Below are positions 21,664-31,013 of a stretch of DNA of 33,965 nucleotides, piece by piece. This DNA comes from CAYUJH01 sp964394585 (GTDB taxonomy: Bacteria; Bacteroidota; Bacteroidia; Cytophagales; Flammeovirgaceae): contig CAYMYI010000037.1 in the NCBI GenBank assembly GCA_964394585.1, positions 1-33,965 on the forward strand. Direction: 5' to 3'. The stretch's first letter is position 1, and every line of letters starts with the position of its first letter. The notes under the pieces were generated by a model. That model did not search any database and was not told the DNA's origin. It saw only the letters and a list, made by a program, of their open reading frames with translations. The translations under genes and the position numbers were made by a program.

Positions 21664-23686
21664 TTACTTTTCCCCTTCATTAAATAGCGCATCTTGAATA
21701 GGTTGTAAGTTATCATCTGTTTTATTCGATACAGCCATAAACCCAATGCCCGTAGCTGGGTTGTAGAAGAATTGGGAAGTTACGCCTCGTTCTCCACCAT
21801 TATGGCCAAAAATTTCAGCCTCATTTCCATCTTTGTCATAGAACCACTTTAGCCCATACGTAGTACCACTTGAGTTGGTAAACTGCGTCGTCTTTTGTTT
21901 TAGTAACTCTACAGTAGAGCTTTTCAAGATTTGCACCCCGTTTACCGTTCCGTTTTGCATGAGCAACAACATGATTTTACTCATATCTTCTACACTGCTT
22001 CTAAGTCCTCCGTTGGGATAATCTATAAATGTGTAGTGCCCAATGGCTGCGCCGCTGGTATTATATGGCATTGCTATTTTGCTGTTATCTAAGTCGTTTA
22101 AACGCCACGAGGTGTTTGTCATGCCTAGGGGGTCAAATAGTACCTTTTTAGAATAAGAGGCAAAATCTTCACCGGCGATTCGTTCTGCTAAGTAGCCGCA
22201 CAGTGCCGATCCTGTATTGGAGTAGGTAGTTCCTTCGCCAGGTCGGTAAGAAAGGTACGACGACTGTCCTCCTTCGTTGTAATATCTACCTGAAGGATCC
22301 AATAAATCTTTCATTAAAGTACCTACCTGGTTATTCGGATTGCTTTGGTCAAAATCGGTACCGTCAAATTTATATACATCATCCCCTAGCTCGTTGTAGG
22401 TAGCATCGCCAATGGAAGACGCATGAGCCATCAACATTCTAAAGGTAATAGGAGTATCGGGGAAATTTGGATTTCGCACACTAAACGGAAGATAATTATT
22501 GATATCTTCGTCTAACTGAAATCTACCCTCATCGTATAATTTCATAAGTACCAAGCCGGTAATTCCTTTTGATACCGAAGCCAATAAGAAAGGTGTTTGC
22601 GCCGTAGCATCTGTGTTAGTCTCTTTGTTAGCCTTCCCAAATCCTTTCTGATAGATTACCTCATTATTCTTAATGATGAACACGGCTAATGCACTTCTAC
22701 CGCTGGTATTCATATTATTTTGAATGGTTGTTTCCAGCTCAGAGAAATCTCTGGCAACCGTAGCCGGATTCACCGTAATAAACGCCGTTTTGGTTTCGGT
22801 ATCTTCTGATCCTTCTTTCGATGCCTTGAGCGTTACCGCGTAGGTGCCCGCAGTAGCATACGTTANNNNNNNNNNNNNNNNNNNNNNNNNNNNNNNNNNN
22901 NNNNNNNNNNNNNNNNNNNNNNNNNNNNNNNNNNNNNNNNNNNNNNNNNNNNNNNNNNNNNNNNNTCCACTCCCAAGCCGTTGGGCTACCTGTCGATTGG
23001 TCGGTGAACTGAACGCTTTCCCCTGCCGTAATCGTGGTTTTGTCGGCTGTGAACTGGGCATCTACCGATTCCTTAATAGTGATTAAAGCAGCTTTAGTTG
23101 CTGTATTTTCAGAGTTTGCATTCCGAGCTACCAAGGTTACATCGTAAGTACCTGCTGTATTGTAGGCAATGGTAGGGTTTTGCTCCGTGGAGCTTGCCGG
23201 AGTTCCTCCGGTGAAAGTCCACTGCCATTGTGTGGGTTCTCCGGTTGATTGGTCGGTGAAAGTAATACTTTCTCCACTAAAAATTTCAGTTTTATCAGCA
23301 GTAAAATCTGCAGCTACAATAGGAGTTACAGTGATAAACGCCGTTTTGGTTTCGGTATCGGAAGAGCTGCCATCCGATACGGTAAGGCGTACTTGGAACG
23401 TACCCGCAGCATTGTACGTAACGGTAGGGTTTTGACTGGTAGAGCTAGCAGGAGTTCCTCCCTCAAATTCCCACGACCACGAAGTAGGAGAACCGGTAGA
23501 TTGGTCCGTAAACGAAACCGTTTCCCCGACGGCAATGCTTGTGCTGCTCGCCGTAAAATTAGCACTTACTTGAGGGGCTGGTGTTGGAGATGTACCACCA
23601 CCATCGCCGCTGTCACCACAGGAATATGCTATTCCCATGACAAAAAGAATTGGCAGCATACTGCGCCAAAGTCGATTTGTTTTCAT
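21664..23686 (-). CDS. PKD-domain serine beta-lactamase-like lipoprotein, split by assembly gap
   Basis: The N-terminus (from the ATG at 23686) is a lipoprotein signal with 'VMGIAYSC', then Ser/Gly/Pro linker and at least three PKD domains (repeated 'SFTDQSTG.PTSW.W.F.GGTPASST.QNPT'). After 100 N comes the end of a further PKD domain and a class C beta-lactamase/penicillin-binding-like domain: 'SVSK' (SxxK), 'YSNTG' (YxN) and 'FGHNGG' (HxG). Members hydrolyse or bind D-Ala peptides or esters; the substrate is not known. The frames on each side of the gap differ by one, which is expected because a 100-N run has arbitrary length, so this is not evidence of a pseudogene. Confidence 0.85.
22778..23360. 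repeat. Intragenic PKD-coding repeat pair
   Basis: A 26-base segment (starting ATAAACGCCGTTTTGG) occurs identically at 22778-22803 and 23335-23360, encoding the 'TETKTAFIT' end of two PKD domains. Such near-identical copies allow domain gain and loss by recombination and explain the break in the assembly between them. Confidence 0.8.
22866..22965. other. Assembly gap of 100 N inside the PKD repeats
   Basis: Exactly 100 ambiguous bases interrupt the repetitive PKD region. The flanks share a perfect 26-base repeat (22778-22803 and 23335-23360) and other near-copies, so collapsed repeats are the likely cause and the true number of PKD domains is unknown. Confidence 0.98.
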
Positions 23687-23914
23687 ATAACTTTTAGTTT
23701 GGAATTGGTTGCCTACTCTATTGGTATAGCTTTTCGGCTTCCGCTATGTACTAAAAATAACTCTTGAAATTTTAAATGTTCTTAACAATCAAAGAAATTT
23801 CACAAAGAGGTGATGCTAAAGTGCGTAAATCGCTTGAACGCTGGCTAGGAAAACTTACCTTAACCCATCATTTTTGCGAAACCACAATTTCTCACTAAAC
23901 TGACACAACTTCGT

Positions 23915-25003
23915 ATGAATACCTATGGCAATGTATTTCGGATTACCACTTTTGGCGAATCGCACGGAAAAGGGCTAGGGGTTACCATTGACGGCTGTCC
24001 AGCCGGGTTGCCCATCGATTTCGAATTCATTCAGCAAGAGATGGCACGCCGCAAACCGGGGCAGTCGAAGATTACCACTCAACGCCGCGAAGGCGATGAA
24101 GTCGAAATTCTTTCCGGTGTTTTTGAAGGGAAAACCACAGGTACTCCCATCGGAATGGTAATTTATAACCAAGACCAACGCAGCAAGGATTATTCGCACA
24201 TCCAAGATAAATACCGCCCCTCCCATGCCGATTTCACCTACCAAAGCAAGTATGGGATTCGCGATTACCGAGGTGGCGGCCGCAGCTCTGCCCGAGAAAC
24301 CGCTGCTAGAGTGGCTGCCGGTGCTATTGCCAAACTATTTCTGAAAGAAGTGGGTATCCAAATTCATGGGTATGTTTCGCAAGTAGGCAGTCTTAAAATG
24401 CCAGAAGATTACACCTTGCTCGACTTTTCTAAAACAGAAGATACCATTGTTCGATGCCCCGACCCAACCATTGCCGAACAAATGATTGAGTTGATCGACC
24501 AAACTCGGAAAAACCGCGATACTATTGGCGGCGTGGTATCTTGTGTGGTAGAGGGGGTACCAGCTGGCTTGGGCGAACCGGTATTTGATAAGCTACACGC
24601 TGAGCTTGCCAAAGCCATGATGGGCATTAATGCTGTAAAAGGGTTTGAATATGGCAGCGGGTTTGAAGGCGTAAAGATGCTAGGTTCGCAACATAACGAT
24701 GCGTTCTATACCGACAAAGCAGGCAAAGTTCGTACTCGTACTAACTTTTCAGGAGGCATTCAGGGAGGAATTTCCAACGGCGAAGATGTGTACTTTAAAG
24801 TAGCGTTTAAACCGGTAGCTACCATTATGCAAGACCAAGAAAGTGTGAATGAGCAAGGAGAAACGACTACGGTAAGTGGTAAAGGCAGACATGACCCCTG
24901 CGTAGTCCCTCGTGCCGTTCCGATTGTAGAGGCCATGGCGGCGCTTGTATTCGCCGATTTTTACATACGGGCACGCCAAAACCGCTTAGATCAATTCGTG
25001 TAA
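23915..25003 (+). CDS. aroC: Chorismate synthase
   Basis: A 362-residue protein of normal length for chorismate synthase, the last shikimate-pathway enzyme (5-enolpyruvylshikimate-3-phosphate to chorismate, with reduced FMN). Family signatures seen: 'TFGESHGKGLGVTIDGCPAG' at 12-31, 'MARRKPGQSKITTQRRE', 'QRSKDY', 'YRGGGRSSARETAARVAAGA' near 128-147, and 'SGGIQGGISNGEDV' and 'TVSGKGRHDPCVVPRAVPIV' toward the end. ATG at 23915 gives the conserved N-terminus 'MNTYGNVFRITTFGESHG'. It is divergent from the PKD lipoprotein and convergent, 6 bases apart, with the amylase gene; it looks monocistronic. Confidence 0.97.
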   Translation: MNTYGNVFRITTFGESHGKGLGVTIDGCPAGLPIDFEFIQQEMARRKPGQSKITTQRREGDEVEILSGVFEGKTTGTPIGMVIYNQDQRSKDYSHIQDKYRPSHADFTYQSKYGIRDYRGGGRSSARETAARVAAGAIAKLFLKEVGIQIHGYVSQVGSLKMPEDYTLLDFSKTEDTIVRCPDPTIAEQMIELIDQTRKNRDTIGGVVSCVVEGVPAGLGEPVFDKLHAELAKAMMGINAVKGFEYGSGFEGVKMLGSQHNDAFYTDKAGKVRTRTNFSGGIQGGISNGEDVYFKVAFKPVATIMQDQESVNEQGETTTVSGKGRHDPCVVPRAVPIVEAMAALVFADFYIRARQNRLDQFV

Positions 25004-25009
25004 ATAGGC

Positions 25010-26941
25010 TTAATTTTTCGCTGAAAAAAGAATGGCAAAAGAACGTGCAGGTAGTGTGCCGCTAATACTGTTTTCGGTGGCAATGAAATCACCTACCCCT
25101 ATAGCCATTTGGTACTCAGTAGGTTCCCTAGTAGGGAGGTGAAGTACTTTATCTTCGTTACCTATGTTAAAAACCACAATCGCTTCCATCCCATTTTTGT
25201 AGCGGCTGTATGCCAGCACTTCTTGTGCTTCTTCTAGTTCGATAAAGCGGATATCCCCATGAACAAGCACAGGGTTATCTTTGCGTAGTTGAATGAGCCG
25301 TTGGTAAAACGAAAAAAGCTCTTGATTAAAAGCCACTGAATCGGTAGGGCGGGGCAACCCAAGGGGATGCGTTGTTTCTGGCTCAAAGGTATACTCTTGC
25401 CAAATAAGTGGCTTGCGACAGTTGGGGTCATCCGCGCCCCACATGCCCATTTCATCACCTGCCCAAATGTGAGGTGCACCAATGTAGGTAAACTGATGCG
25501 CTATCAATAGACGTAATGTTTGAAAGGTTGCCGCATCAGGTCGATGAATCTTGTACGTAGCATCTGTTTCGGGTTTACTGTTCAGTTTATAGAGGTTTTT
25601 GTTAAAAAGCGAAGTAAGTACACGGGGGGCATCGTGGCTCGACACCAGGTTCATCATTGCATAATGATTGGCTTCACTTACATCGTTCTGAAATGCTTTT
25701 AGGCTATCTATAAAAACCGCAGCAGGTATGGAGTCAGGTGCTGCATTAAAAAAGTGGCGGGCAGCACGGTACCATCGGTAATTCATGGGCGCATCAAACA
25801 TATCGCCTTGGAGGAAAGGAGCAGGATTTAAGAGTTTATCAGGCCACGATTCAAACCAAATTTCCCCTAACAAAAAGGCATCGGGGTTTACACTGCGCAC
25901 TACGTTGCGGTATTCTCGCCAAAAATCGAGCGGAAGTTCCACGGCAACATCGAGGCGATAGCCATCTACCCCGTCGGAAGGGTCTCCATCGCCGTTGGGG
26001 TCAAGCCATCGGCGTGTAACCGTAAAAATGTGTTCTTTCGCTGTACTATCTAACAAGTTTCCCTCAAATGGCTGGATTCCTTCGGCATGGTCGTTATAAA
26101 CCGTCTCCCGAATTTCGGGCATATCGGGCACACCAAACCAACCCCGATACCGAAACTCATTTTCGGGAGTAGCTGCCTCATCGAACTGTTCTACCCAATA
26201 CCACATAGCATAGGGCGAACTATCTTGTTGTTGCAACACATTGTTCCATGCCCAAAAGGTACGACCGGTATGGTTCCATGAGTAATCTAAAATCACGCGA
26301 ATACCGCGCTGGTGCAGGGCTTCAATTACTTGTATAAACAACTTATCAGCTTCGGTAAATTGCCATGTAGTTGGGTCGTTGGGTACTTCTTTGGCAATGG
26401 TTACCGCATCTTTTTGAGGGTTTGGTCCAAAGTTGCGGTCTATGTGCCTCCAATGCCGTGCGTCGTATTTGTGGAGGGAAGGGGCATCGTTCAGCGGGTT
26501 GAAATACACTGCGGTAATCCCTAGCGAATCGAGGTAATCGATTTTATCGAGGACTCCTTGCAAATCGCCACCGTAGCGGCGTAGCTGCGATTTTTGCCCA
26601 AAGGTACGGAGCGTATCGCCGCCGTACCGAGCCCCCGCTACGGCATCTTTCATGTAATTATCTTCGGCGTACCAATCGTGTGTCCAAGGCGTAACTGACC
26701 AGTTTTCAGGGATTTCGCCGGGGTAAGCTCCTTGCATATCAGAAGGCGTAGGGTCGTTCGAAGGGTCGCCATTGTAAAATCGTTCTACAAAGATTTGATA
26801 CCAAACTGCTTCTTTTGCCCAATTCGGTGGAGCGTGGTAAGGCGTTTGCTGCGCTGATTGTTCAGCCGAAGACTCGGGAGGTTGGCAAGCGGAACAATAA
26901 AGCAGAAAGAATGGGAGAAAGTAAATTACCAAGCGATGCAT
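25010..26941 (-). CDS. GH13 alpha-amylase-family lipoprotein
   Basis: A 643-residue protein with an N-terminal signal and lipobox 'LYCSAC' (Cys19), so probably anchored in the periplasm or outer membrane. It carries the GH13 conserved regions: 'DYSWNHTG' (region I, ~219-226), 'GYRLDVAVE' with nucleophile Asp331 (region II), 'LLGEIW' with acid Glu360 (region III) and 'SSHDAPR' with Asp437 (region IV). 'AVWYQIFVERFYNGD' and 'YGGDLQGVLDKIDYL' suggest the cyclomaltodextrinase/neopullulanase-like branch, cleaving alpha-1,4-glucans; a beta-domain ends the protein. It lies 35 bases downstream of the desaturase-like gene on the same strand, with a hairpin between them. No SusC/D neighbours are present. 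Confidence 0.92.
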   Translation of the reverse strand: MHRLVIYFLPFFLLYCSACQPPESSAEQSAQQTPYHAPPNWAKEAVWYQIFVERFYNGDPSNDPTPSDMQGAYPGEIPENWSVTPWTHDWYAEDNYMKDAVAGARYGGDTLRTFGQKSQLRRYGGDLQGVLDKIDYLDSLGITAVYFNPLNDAPSLHKYDARHWRHIDRNFGPNPQKDAVTIAKEVPNDPTTWQFTEADKLFIQVIEALHQRGIRVILDYSWNHTGRTFWAWNNVLQQQDSSPYAMWYWVEQFDEAATPENEFRYRGWFGVPDMPEIRETVYNDHAEGIQPFEGNLLDSTAKEHIFTVTRRWLDPNGDGDPSDGVDGYRLDVAVELPLDFWREYRNVVRSVNPDAFLLGEIWFESWPDKLLNPAPFLQGDMFDAPMNYRWYRAARHFFNAAPDSIPAAVFIDSLKAFQNDVSEANHYAMMNLVSSHDAPRVLTSLFNKNLYKLNSKPETDATYKIHRPDAATFQTLRLLIAHQFTYIGAPHIWAGDEMGMWGADDPNCRKPLIWQEYTFEPETTHPLGLPRPTDSVAFNQELFSFYQRLIQLRKDNPVLVHGDIRFIELEEAQEVLAYSRYKNGMEAIVVFNIGNEDKVLHLPTREPTEYQMAIGVGDFIATENSISGTLPARSFAILFSAKN

Positions 26942-26951
26942 ATCGGATTTT

Positions 26952-26975
26952 CTTTTCTCTAAAAATAGAGAAAAG
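26952..26975. repeat. 10-bp perfect hairpin between desaturase and amylase genes
   Basis: CTTTTCTCTA and TAGAGAAAAG form a perfect stem with a four-A loop, one base after the desaturase-like stop codon and 10 bases before the amylase ATG. In the minus-strand transcript it is followed by A, not U, so it is not a typical terminator. It could partly uncouple the two genes or mark an mRNA processing point. Confidence 0.55.
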
Positions 26976-26976
26976 A

Positions 26977-28014
26977 TCAGACACTCGCTTTTTGCTTCGG
27001 AGGGTGGTTCTCTTCTGCGGTAGTTTCTTTTTCAAGCTTGCCAAACCCATGCGTATTTTGCCCCAAAAACGATTTCGGAAATTGCTCTACGCCAGGGAAT
27101 CCTAAGCGGATATCGCGACCGTTCGAAGGGATGTGCGCCGTACCAAACAGGTAATCCCAAATACTGAGCGATATCCCAAAGTTAATTCCTGTTTTACGGT
27201 CTTCGGGCAAGTGGTACGCATGGTGCCAAATGTGCATTTCAGGGTTATTGAAAATGTACTTTAGCGGGCCTAAATTGAACCGAAAGTTCGAATGGTTAAA
27301 GTGCCCAATCATCAGGGTGAAGATGTGAATTATAAAAAAATCGTTCAGGCCAATGCCAATCATGGCAAGGGGTACGTATTCGATAGAGCGATAGACCACC
27401 GTTTCCATCCAGTGATACCGCAAATGGGCAGCGAAGCCCATCTGTTCAACCGAGTGATGTACCTTGTGGAACTCCCACAACCGAGGGTGCCAATGCAGCA
27501 GCCGATGCACCCACCATTGTACAAAATCGCGAACGAGGAAGCCTAACAATAAATGCCCCCATACCGGCCACGAACGCACCTCGAGCGCTACCAAATTGGT
27601 AATGCCAAACAGGGCGAGGAAATCGTTGAACAGGTTGACTACGACATCGGAAGCAGCATTGTAAAAAATGAGCGAGAATAGGAAAAAGTTAAAGAACATG
27701 TAGAAGAAATCGAGCCAGAAATCTTTCCGAAATTTGGGCTGCTCTTTACGCCAAGGCTTCAGCAGTTCGAGGGCGAAAAAAAACACGGAGACTGCCACAA
27801 GCCAATAGAAATAGTTTTTCCACCAGGGTTTATAGCTATACCCAAACGTGATTTCTTGCCATAGATATTGCGCATAGCCTTCGTATCCTTTTCGGAAAAC
27901 TTCCCAATAATGCATCAAAGTATTGGTTTCGCCTTCGGTAATTGCCCCGTAAGCAACGCCAGCCACACTCAATAGAGCCATAGCAGCTAAACCAAGAGTA
28001 CGTAACGCCAACAT
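26977..28014 (-). CDS. Sterol desaturase/fatty acid hydroxylase family membrane protein
   Basis: A 345-residue polytopic protein with four to six hydrophobic segments and the His-rich di-iron signature of the fatty acid hydroxylase superfamily: 'HRLLH', 'HKVHHS', 'HFNHSNFRF' and 'HIWHHAYH'. Members hydroxylate or desaturate lipids, sterols or carotenoids at the membrane; the substrate is not evident here. The N-terminus ('LGLAAMALLSVAGVAYGA') looks like a signal or first span. It follows an ArsR-type regulator by 22 bases in the same direction, so it is probably that repressor's target. The C-terminal ~30 residues are polar. Confidence 0.85.
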   Translation of the reverse strand: MLALRTLGLAAMALLSVAGVAYGAITEGETNTLMHYWEVFRKGYEGYAQYLWQEITFGYSYKPWWKNYFYWLVAVSVFFFALELLKPWRKEQPKFRKDFWLDFFYMFFNFFLFSLIFYNAASDVVVNLFNDFLALFGITNLVALEVRSWPVWGHLLLGFLVRDFVQWWVHRLLHWHPRLWEFHKVHHSVEQMGFAAHLRYHWMETVVYRSIEYVPLAMIGIGLNDFFIIHIFTLMIGHFNHSNFRFNLGPLKYIFNNPEMHIWHHAYHLPEDRKTGINFGISLSIWDYLFGTAHIPSNGRDIRLGFPGVEQFPKSFLGQNTHGFGKLEKETTAEENHPPKQKASV

Positions 28015-28036
28015 CTTCTTCCGTATTTTTAAAAAG

Positions 28037-28345
28037 TTACAACAAAGTGCACTGTTCCATGCAATTGAAAATGCTAGTGATGTGTGGGTCTACCAGGCGG
28101 TAGCAAATATTTTTCCCTGAACGCTCTGAAGTCAGCACGCCCTTATCTTTCATTTTGATGAGATGATGCGATACCAACGATTGGTCGATTTGAGTTACCT
28201 CCTGTAATTCTTTCACCGTCATCTCCTCCCTTTCTTGGAGCGATTCGATAATTGATAAGCGCACCGGGTGGGCAATGGTTTTCAAAATTTCGGCAACACG
28301 AGCTAAGCGCTTGGGGTCTATGGTAATTTTAGCGGGTTGTGCCAT
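28037..28345 (-). CDS. ArsR-family winged-helix repressor
   Basis: A 102-residue protein from the ATG at 28345 (a TTG two codons upstream is less likely). It shows the ArsR/SmtB pattern: 'ILKTIAHPVRLSIIESL' followed by the recognition helix region 'TVKELQEVTQIDQSLVSHHL', wing 'MKDKGVLTSERSGKNICYRL' and a C-terminal helix ending 'FNCMEQCTLL'. Cysteines at the end (CMEQC) and in 'NICYRL' could sense metal or redox state, but the classical alpha-3 CxC metal site is absent. A perfect inverted repeat typical of ArsR operators lies upstream, and the desaturase-like gene follows, so it probably controls itself and that gene. Confidence 0.9.
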   Translation of the reverse strand: MAQPAKITIDPKRLARVAEILKTIAHPVRLSIIESLQEREEMTVKELQEVTQIDQSLVSHHLIKMKDKGVLTSERSGKNICYRLVDPHITSIFNCMEQCTLL

Positions 28346-28351
28346 ACGCAA

Positions 28352-28707
28352 CGAAAATTAATGGTGATTAACAATGATATGAAGATATGTTCATATATAA
28401 AAGTAAATAAATGTGCTATTTGTTCACTACCGCCGAAAAATCATGCATTTCCCTTCGAAACTTTGCGTAAGCTTCGATCCATAGAAGGATAAAAACGGAA
28501 AGAAGTATTCTTATAAATCCTTAAATTATAAATTTAAAGAAGTACTGAACCCTTCGCACACAGCCAATTCTTCGTATACTTCCGTAGTGTTTTATTGCCC
28601 TAAGTGCGGCAATCTCTTACGCAGAAAGGTGTCGTCCAAATAGATGGCACAAAAAATGGCAATTTATCTGCTTTCAAATGTTCTACCTGTAAACCAAAAT
28701 CATCCTT
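28352..28707. other. Intergenic region between arsR-like gene and porX, with zinc-ribbon traces
   Basis: This 356-base region holds the ArsR operator and the promoters of both divergent genes. In its right part, one frame encodes 'FYCPKCGNLL' (28590-28619) and another, about 25 codons later, 'AFKCSTCK' (~28680-28703): two halves of a zinc ribbon out of frame with each other. No intact gene can be called. A single frameshift would join them, so this may be a decayed mini-gene or a sequence error. Confidence 0.4.
28377..28396. promoter_or_regulatory. ArsR-type operator
   Basis: ATATGAA-N6-TTCATAT is a perfect 7-bp inverted repeat starting 31 bases upstream of the ArsR start, close to the known ATATGAA/TTCATAT-type sites of this family. 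It lies where the promoter of the ArsR-desaturase unit should be. Confidence 0.75.
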
Positions 28708-30270
28708 ATGCAACCTTACCGAATCCTTTGGGCTGACGACGAAATCGAGCTCCTCAAACCACATATTCTGTTTTTGCGCAACAAGGGCTATGAAATCACA
28801 CCAGTAAACAGCGGTGCCGATGCCCTCGAACAATGCGAACATCATTTGTTCGACTTAATTTTTTTAGACGAAAATATGCCCGGTATGAGCGGTTTAGAAA
28901 CCCTCACGCAAATTAAAGCGATGCGCCCGAACCTGCCCGTAGTGATGATTACCAAAAGCGAAGAAGAATACATTATGGAAGAGGCTATTGGGGCAAAAAT
29001 TGCCGATTATCTTATTAAGCCTATCAACCCCAATCAAATTTTACTTTCGGTAAAAAAGATTTTAGACGAGCGCCGCATCATAAGCGAAAAAACTAACCAT
29101 AGCTACCAACAAGACTTCCAAAGCATCAGCATGGCGTTTGGCGATAACCTCTCGTTTGCCGATTGGGCAGACCTGTACAAAAAGCTAGTGTATTGGGATT
29201 TGGAAATTAACCAAACCGAAAACAGAAGCATGATGGAAGTGTTGGAAATGCAGAAAACCGAAGCAAACGTAAACTTTACAAAGTTTATCAAAGACTATTA
29301 CGAAGATTGGCTCAACACACCCGAAGATGAAGAACGACCGATTCTATCGCACGAACTACTACGCAAAAAAGTGCTCCCCGATTTACGAGACCGAGAACGC
29401 CCTTTGTTCTTTATCTTGGTGGATAACCTACGGTTTGACCAGTGGAAAATGATTGAACCTACCCTTGCCCAATATTTTAATGTAAAAGAAGAAGACACGT
29501 ACTGCTCTATTTTGCCTACTACTACCGCATACGCTCGAAATGCCATTTTCTCAGGGATGATGCCCCTTGAAATGGCGGAAAAACACGGCGATTTATGGCT
29601 CAACGATGACGATGAAGGAGGGAAAAACAACTCAGAAAAAGCATTTTTAGAGCGGCAACTCAAACGCTATGGGCTCAGCAGCCTGAAGTTTTCGTACCAC
29701 AAAGTGGTACACATTAGCCAGGGCAAACAAGTGCTCGAAGACCTACACAGCCTGATGCACAATACGCTCAACGTTGTAGTGTATAACTTTGTAGATATGC
29801 TCTCGCACGCCCGCACCGATATGGAAATGATTCGCGAATTGGCCCCCGACGAACCTGCCTACCGTACCCTCACTCTCTCGTGGTTTCAGCACTCGCCCCT
29901 GCTCGATATGCTCAAGGCACTCGCCGAGCGCAAAGTAGAAGTGGTGCTTACCACTGACCACGGCACCATCCGTGCCCGAAAACCTTACAAAATTGTGGGC
30001 GATCGCAACACAAACACCAACTTGCGCTACAAGCAGGGGAAAAACTTAAATTACGACCCCAAAAACGTATTGGCTACTAGCCAACCTGAGCGATTTCATC
30101 TACCCAAAGTAAACATCTCGAGTAGTTATGTATTTGCCACCGAAGACCATTTCTTTGCCTATCCCAATAATTACAACTATTATGTGTCTTATTTTAAAGA
30201 TACTTTTCAGCACGGAGGCATTTCACTTGAAGAAATGGTGATTCCTTTTGTGCGGCTTTCTCCAAAATAA
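28708..30270 (+). CDS. porX: PorX-type response regulator with PglZ phosphatase domain
   Basis: A 520-residue protein matching PorX of Bacteroidota: N-terminal receiver domain ('ILWADDEIELLKPHILFL'; phosphoacceptor Asp54 in 'FLDENMPGMSG'; 'KPINPNQ' at the end), a helical linker, and a C-terminal PglZ/alkaline-phosphatase-fold domain with 'FILVDNLRFDQW', 'ILPTTTAYARNAIFSGMMP' (catalytic Thr region), 'YNFVDMLSHARTD' and 'TTDHGTI.A.KP'. PorX works with the sensor PorY and sigma factor SigP to control type IX secretion genes; the PglZ domain acts on oligonucleotides. PorY is not adjacent, as in other species. The gene starts a short co-directional pair with a truncated regulator. Confidence 0.93.
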   Translation: MQPYRILWADDEIELLKPHILFLRNKGYEITPVNSGADALEQCEHHLFDLIFLDENMPGMSGLETLTQIKAMRPNLPVVMITKSEEEYIMEEAIGAKIADYLIKPINPNQILLSVKKILDERRIISEKTNHSYQQDFQSISMAFGDNLSFADWADLYKKLVYWDLEINQTENRSMMEVLEMQKTEANVNFTKFIKDYYEDWLNTPEDEERPILSHELLRKKVLPDLRDRERPLFFILVDNLRFDQWKMIEPTLAQYFNVKEEDTYCSILPTTTAYARNAIFSGMMPLEMAEKHGDLWLNDDDEGGKNNSEKAFLERQLKRYGLSSLKFSYHKVVHISQGKQVLEDLHSLMHNTLNVVVYNFVDMLSHARTDMEMIRELAPDEPAYRTLTLSWFQHSPLLDMLKALAERKVEVVLTTDHGTIRARKPYKIVGDRNTNTNLRYKQGKNLNYDPKNVLATSQPERFHLPKVNISSSYVFATEDHFFAYPNNYNYYVSYFKDTFQHGGISLEEMVIPFVRLSPK

Positions 30271-30287
30271 CGATGGCTTGAGTACAG

Positions 30288-30923
30288 ATGGCGTATTTCC
30301 CAAAAAAACGAATTTACCCTGCCCAACAACAGCTCCGCTGTTTCATATTGTGGTTAAGTTTGGTCAGCTTGGGAGATACACCTCTTTTTTCGCAAAGTTT
30401 TACAGCCTATGCCCACCAATACGGTAGCGTAGGCAACTTAGATAACCGCAGAATTTTCGCTCTATCGGCAGACCGCCAAGGCTTTCTGTGGCTTGCCACT
30501 TCCGAAGGGCTACAAGCCCGCGTGCAAAATTTGATACACTTCAGCCAACAACGCACAAAAGAAGCCACGCTACAAAAAGATACCGAAGAAGCCTCCCCAC
30601 AATCGTACGAGGCAATATTTGTACAATCAGTCGAGCAAGTTGTGAAACACGAACTGGGGAATGCCGAGTTTTCCGTAGAGCGTTTAGCAGAAGCCGTTGC
30701 CACCAGCCCCCGAACCTTGACGCGTAAACTGAAAGCTGCCACTGGACTCACACCGCTTCAGTTTATTAATGAAATTCGGTTGCAAACCGCCCGAAAAATG
30801 TTAGAAAACCAACAGAAAGCTACTGTAGCCGAGGTAATGTACGCCGTAGGGTATCAATCGGGTGGGCACTTTTCCAAAGCCTTTCAGAAACGATTTGGTA
30901 GAACGCCCAGTTCCTATTTTTAA
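30288..30923 (+). pseudogene. Hybrid two-component regulator with large internal deletion (AraC remnant)
   Basis: The 211-residue frame begins like the periplasmic sensor of a hybrid two-component system: signal sequence, then the first Reg_prop propeller unit ('RRIFALSADRQGFLWLATSEGL', shown in part as GFLWLATSEGL). At about residue 75 (~30510) it switches to 'QARVQNLIHFSQQR', the segment that normally follows the receiver domain, and then a full AraC/XylS HTH ('AVATSPRTLTRKLKAATGLTP', 'VMYAVGYQSGGHFSKAFQKRFG'). The propeller, Y_Y_Y, kinase and receiver domains, roughly a thousand residues in intact relatives, are missing in frame. It could still be a small exported-signal/DNA-binding oddity, but loss of function is more likely. 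Confidence 0.75.
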
Positions 30924-31013
30924 GTTTCAATCTTTCTGATTAGAAAGTAGCATATCCTTAACAAAAAAACATTTCAAATCACCGTTAGGTTACTTTTAAA
31001 ACCATCCATTACT

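Noticed and set aside
30932..30947. CTTTCT-GATT-AGAAAG hairpin after the AraC remnant
   Set aside because: Six-bp AT-rich stem without a T tract; could be chance.
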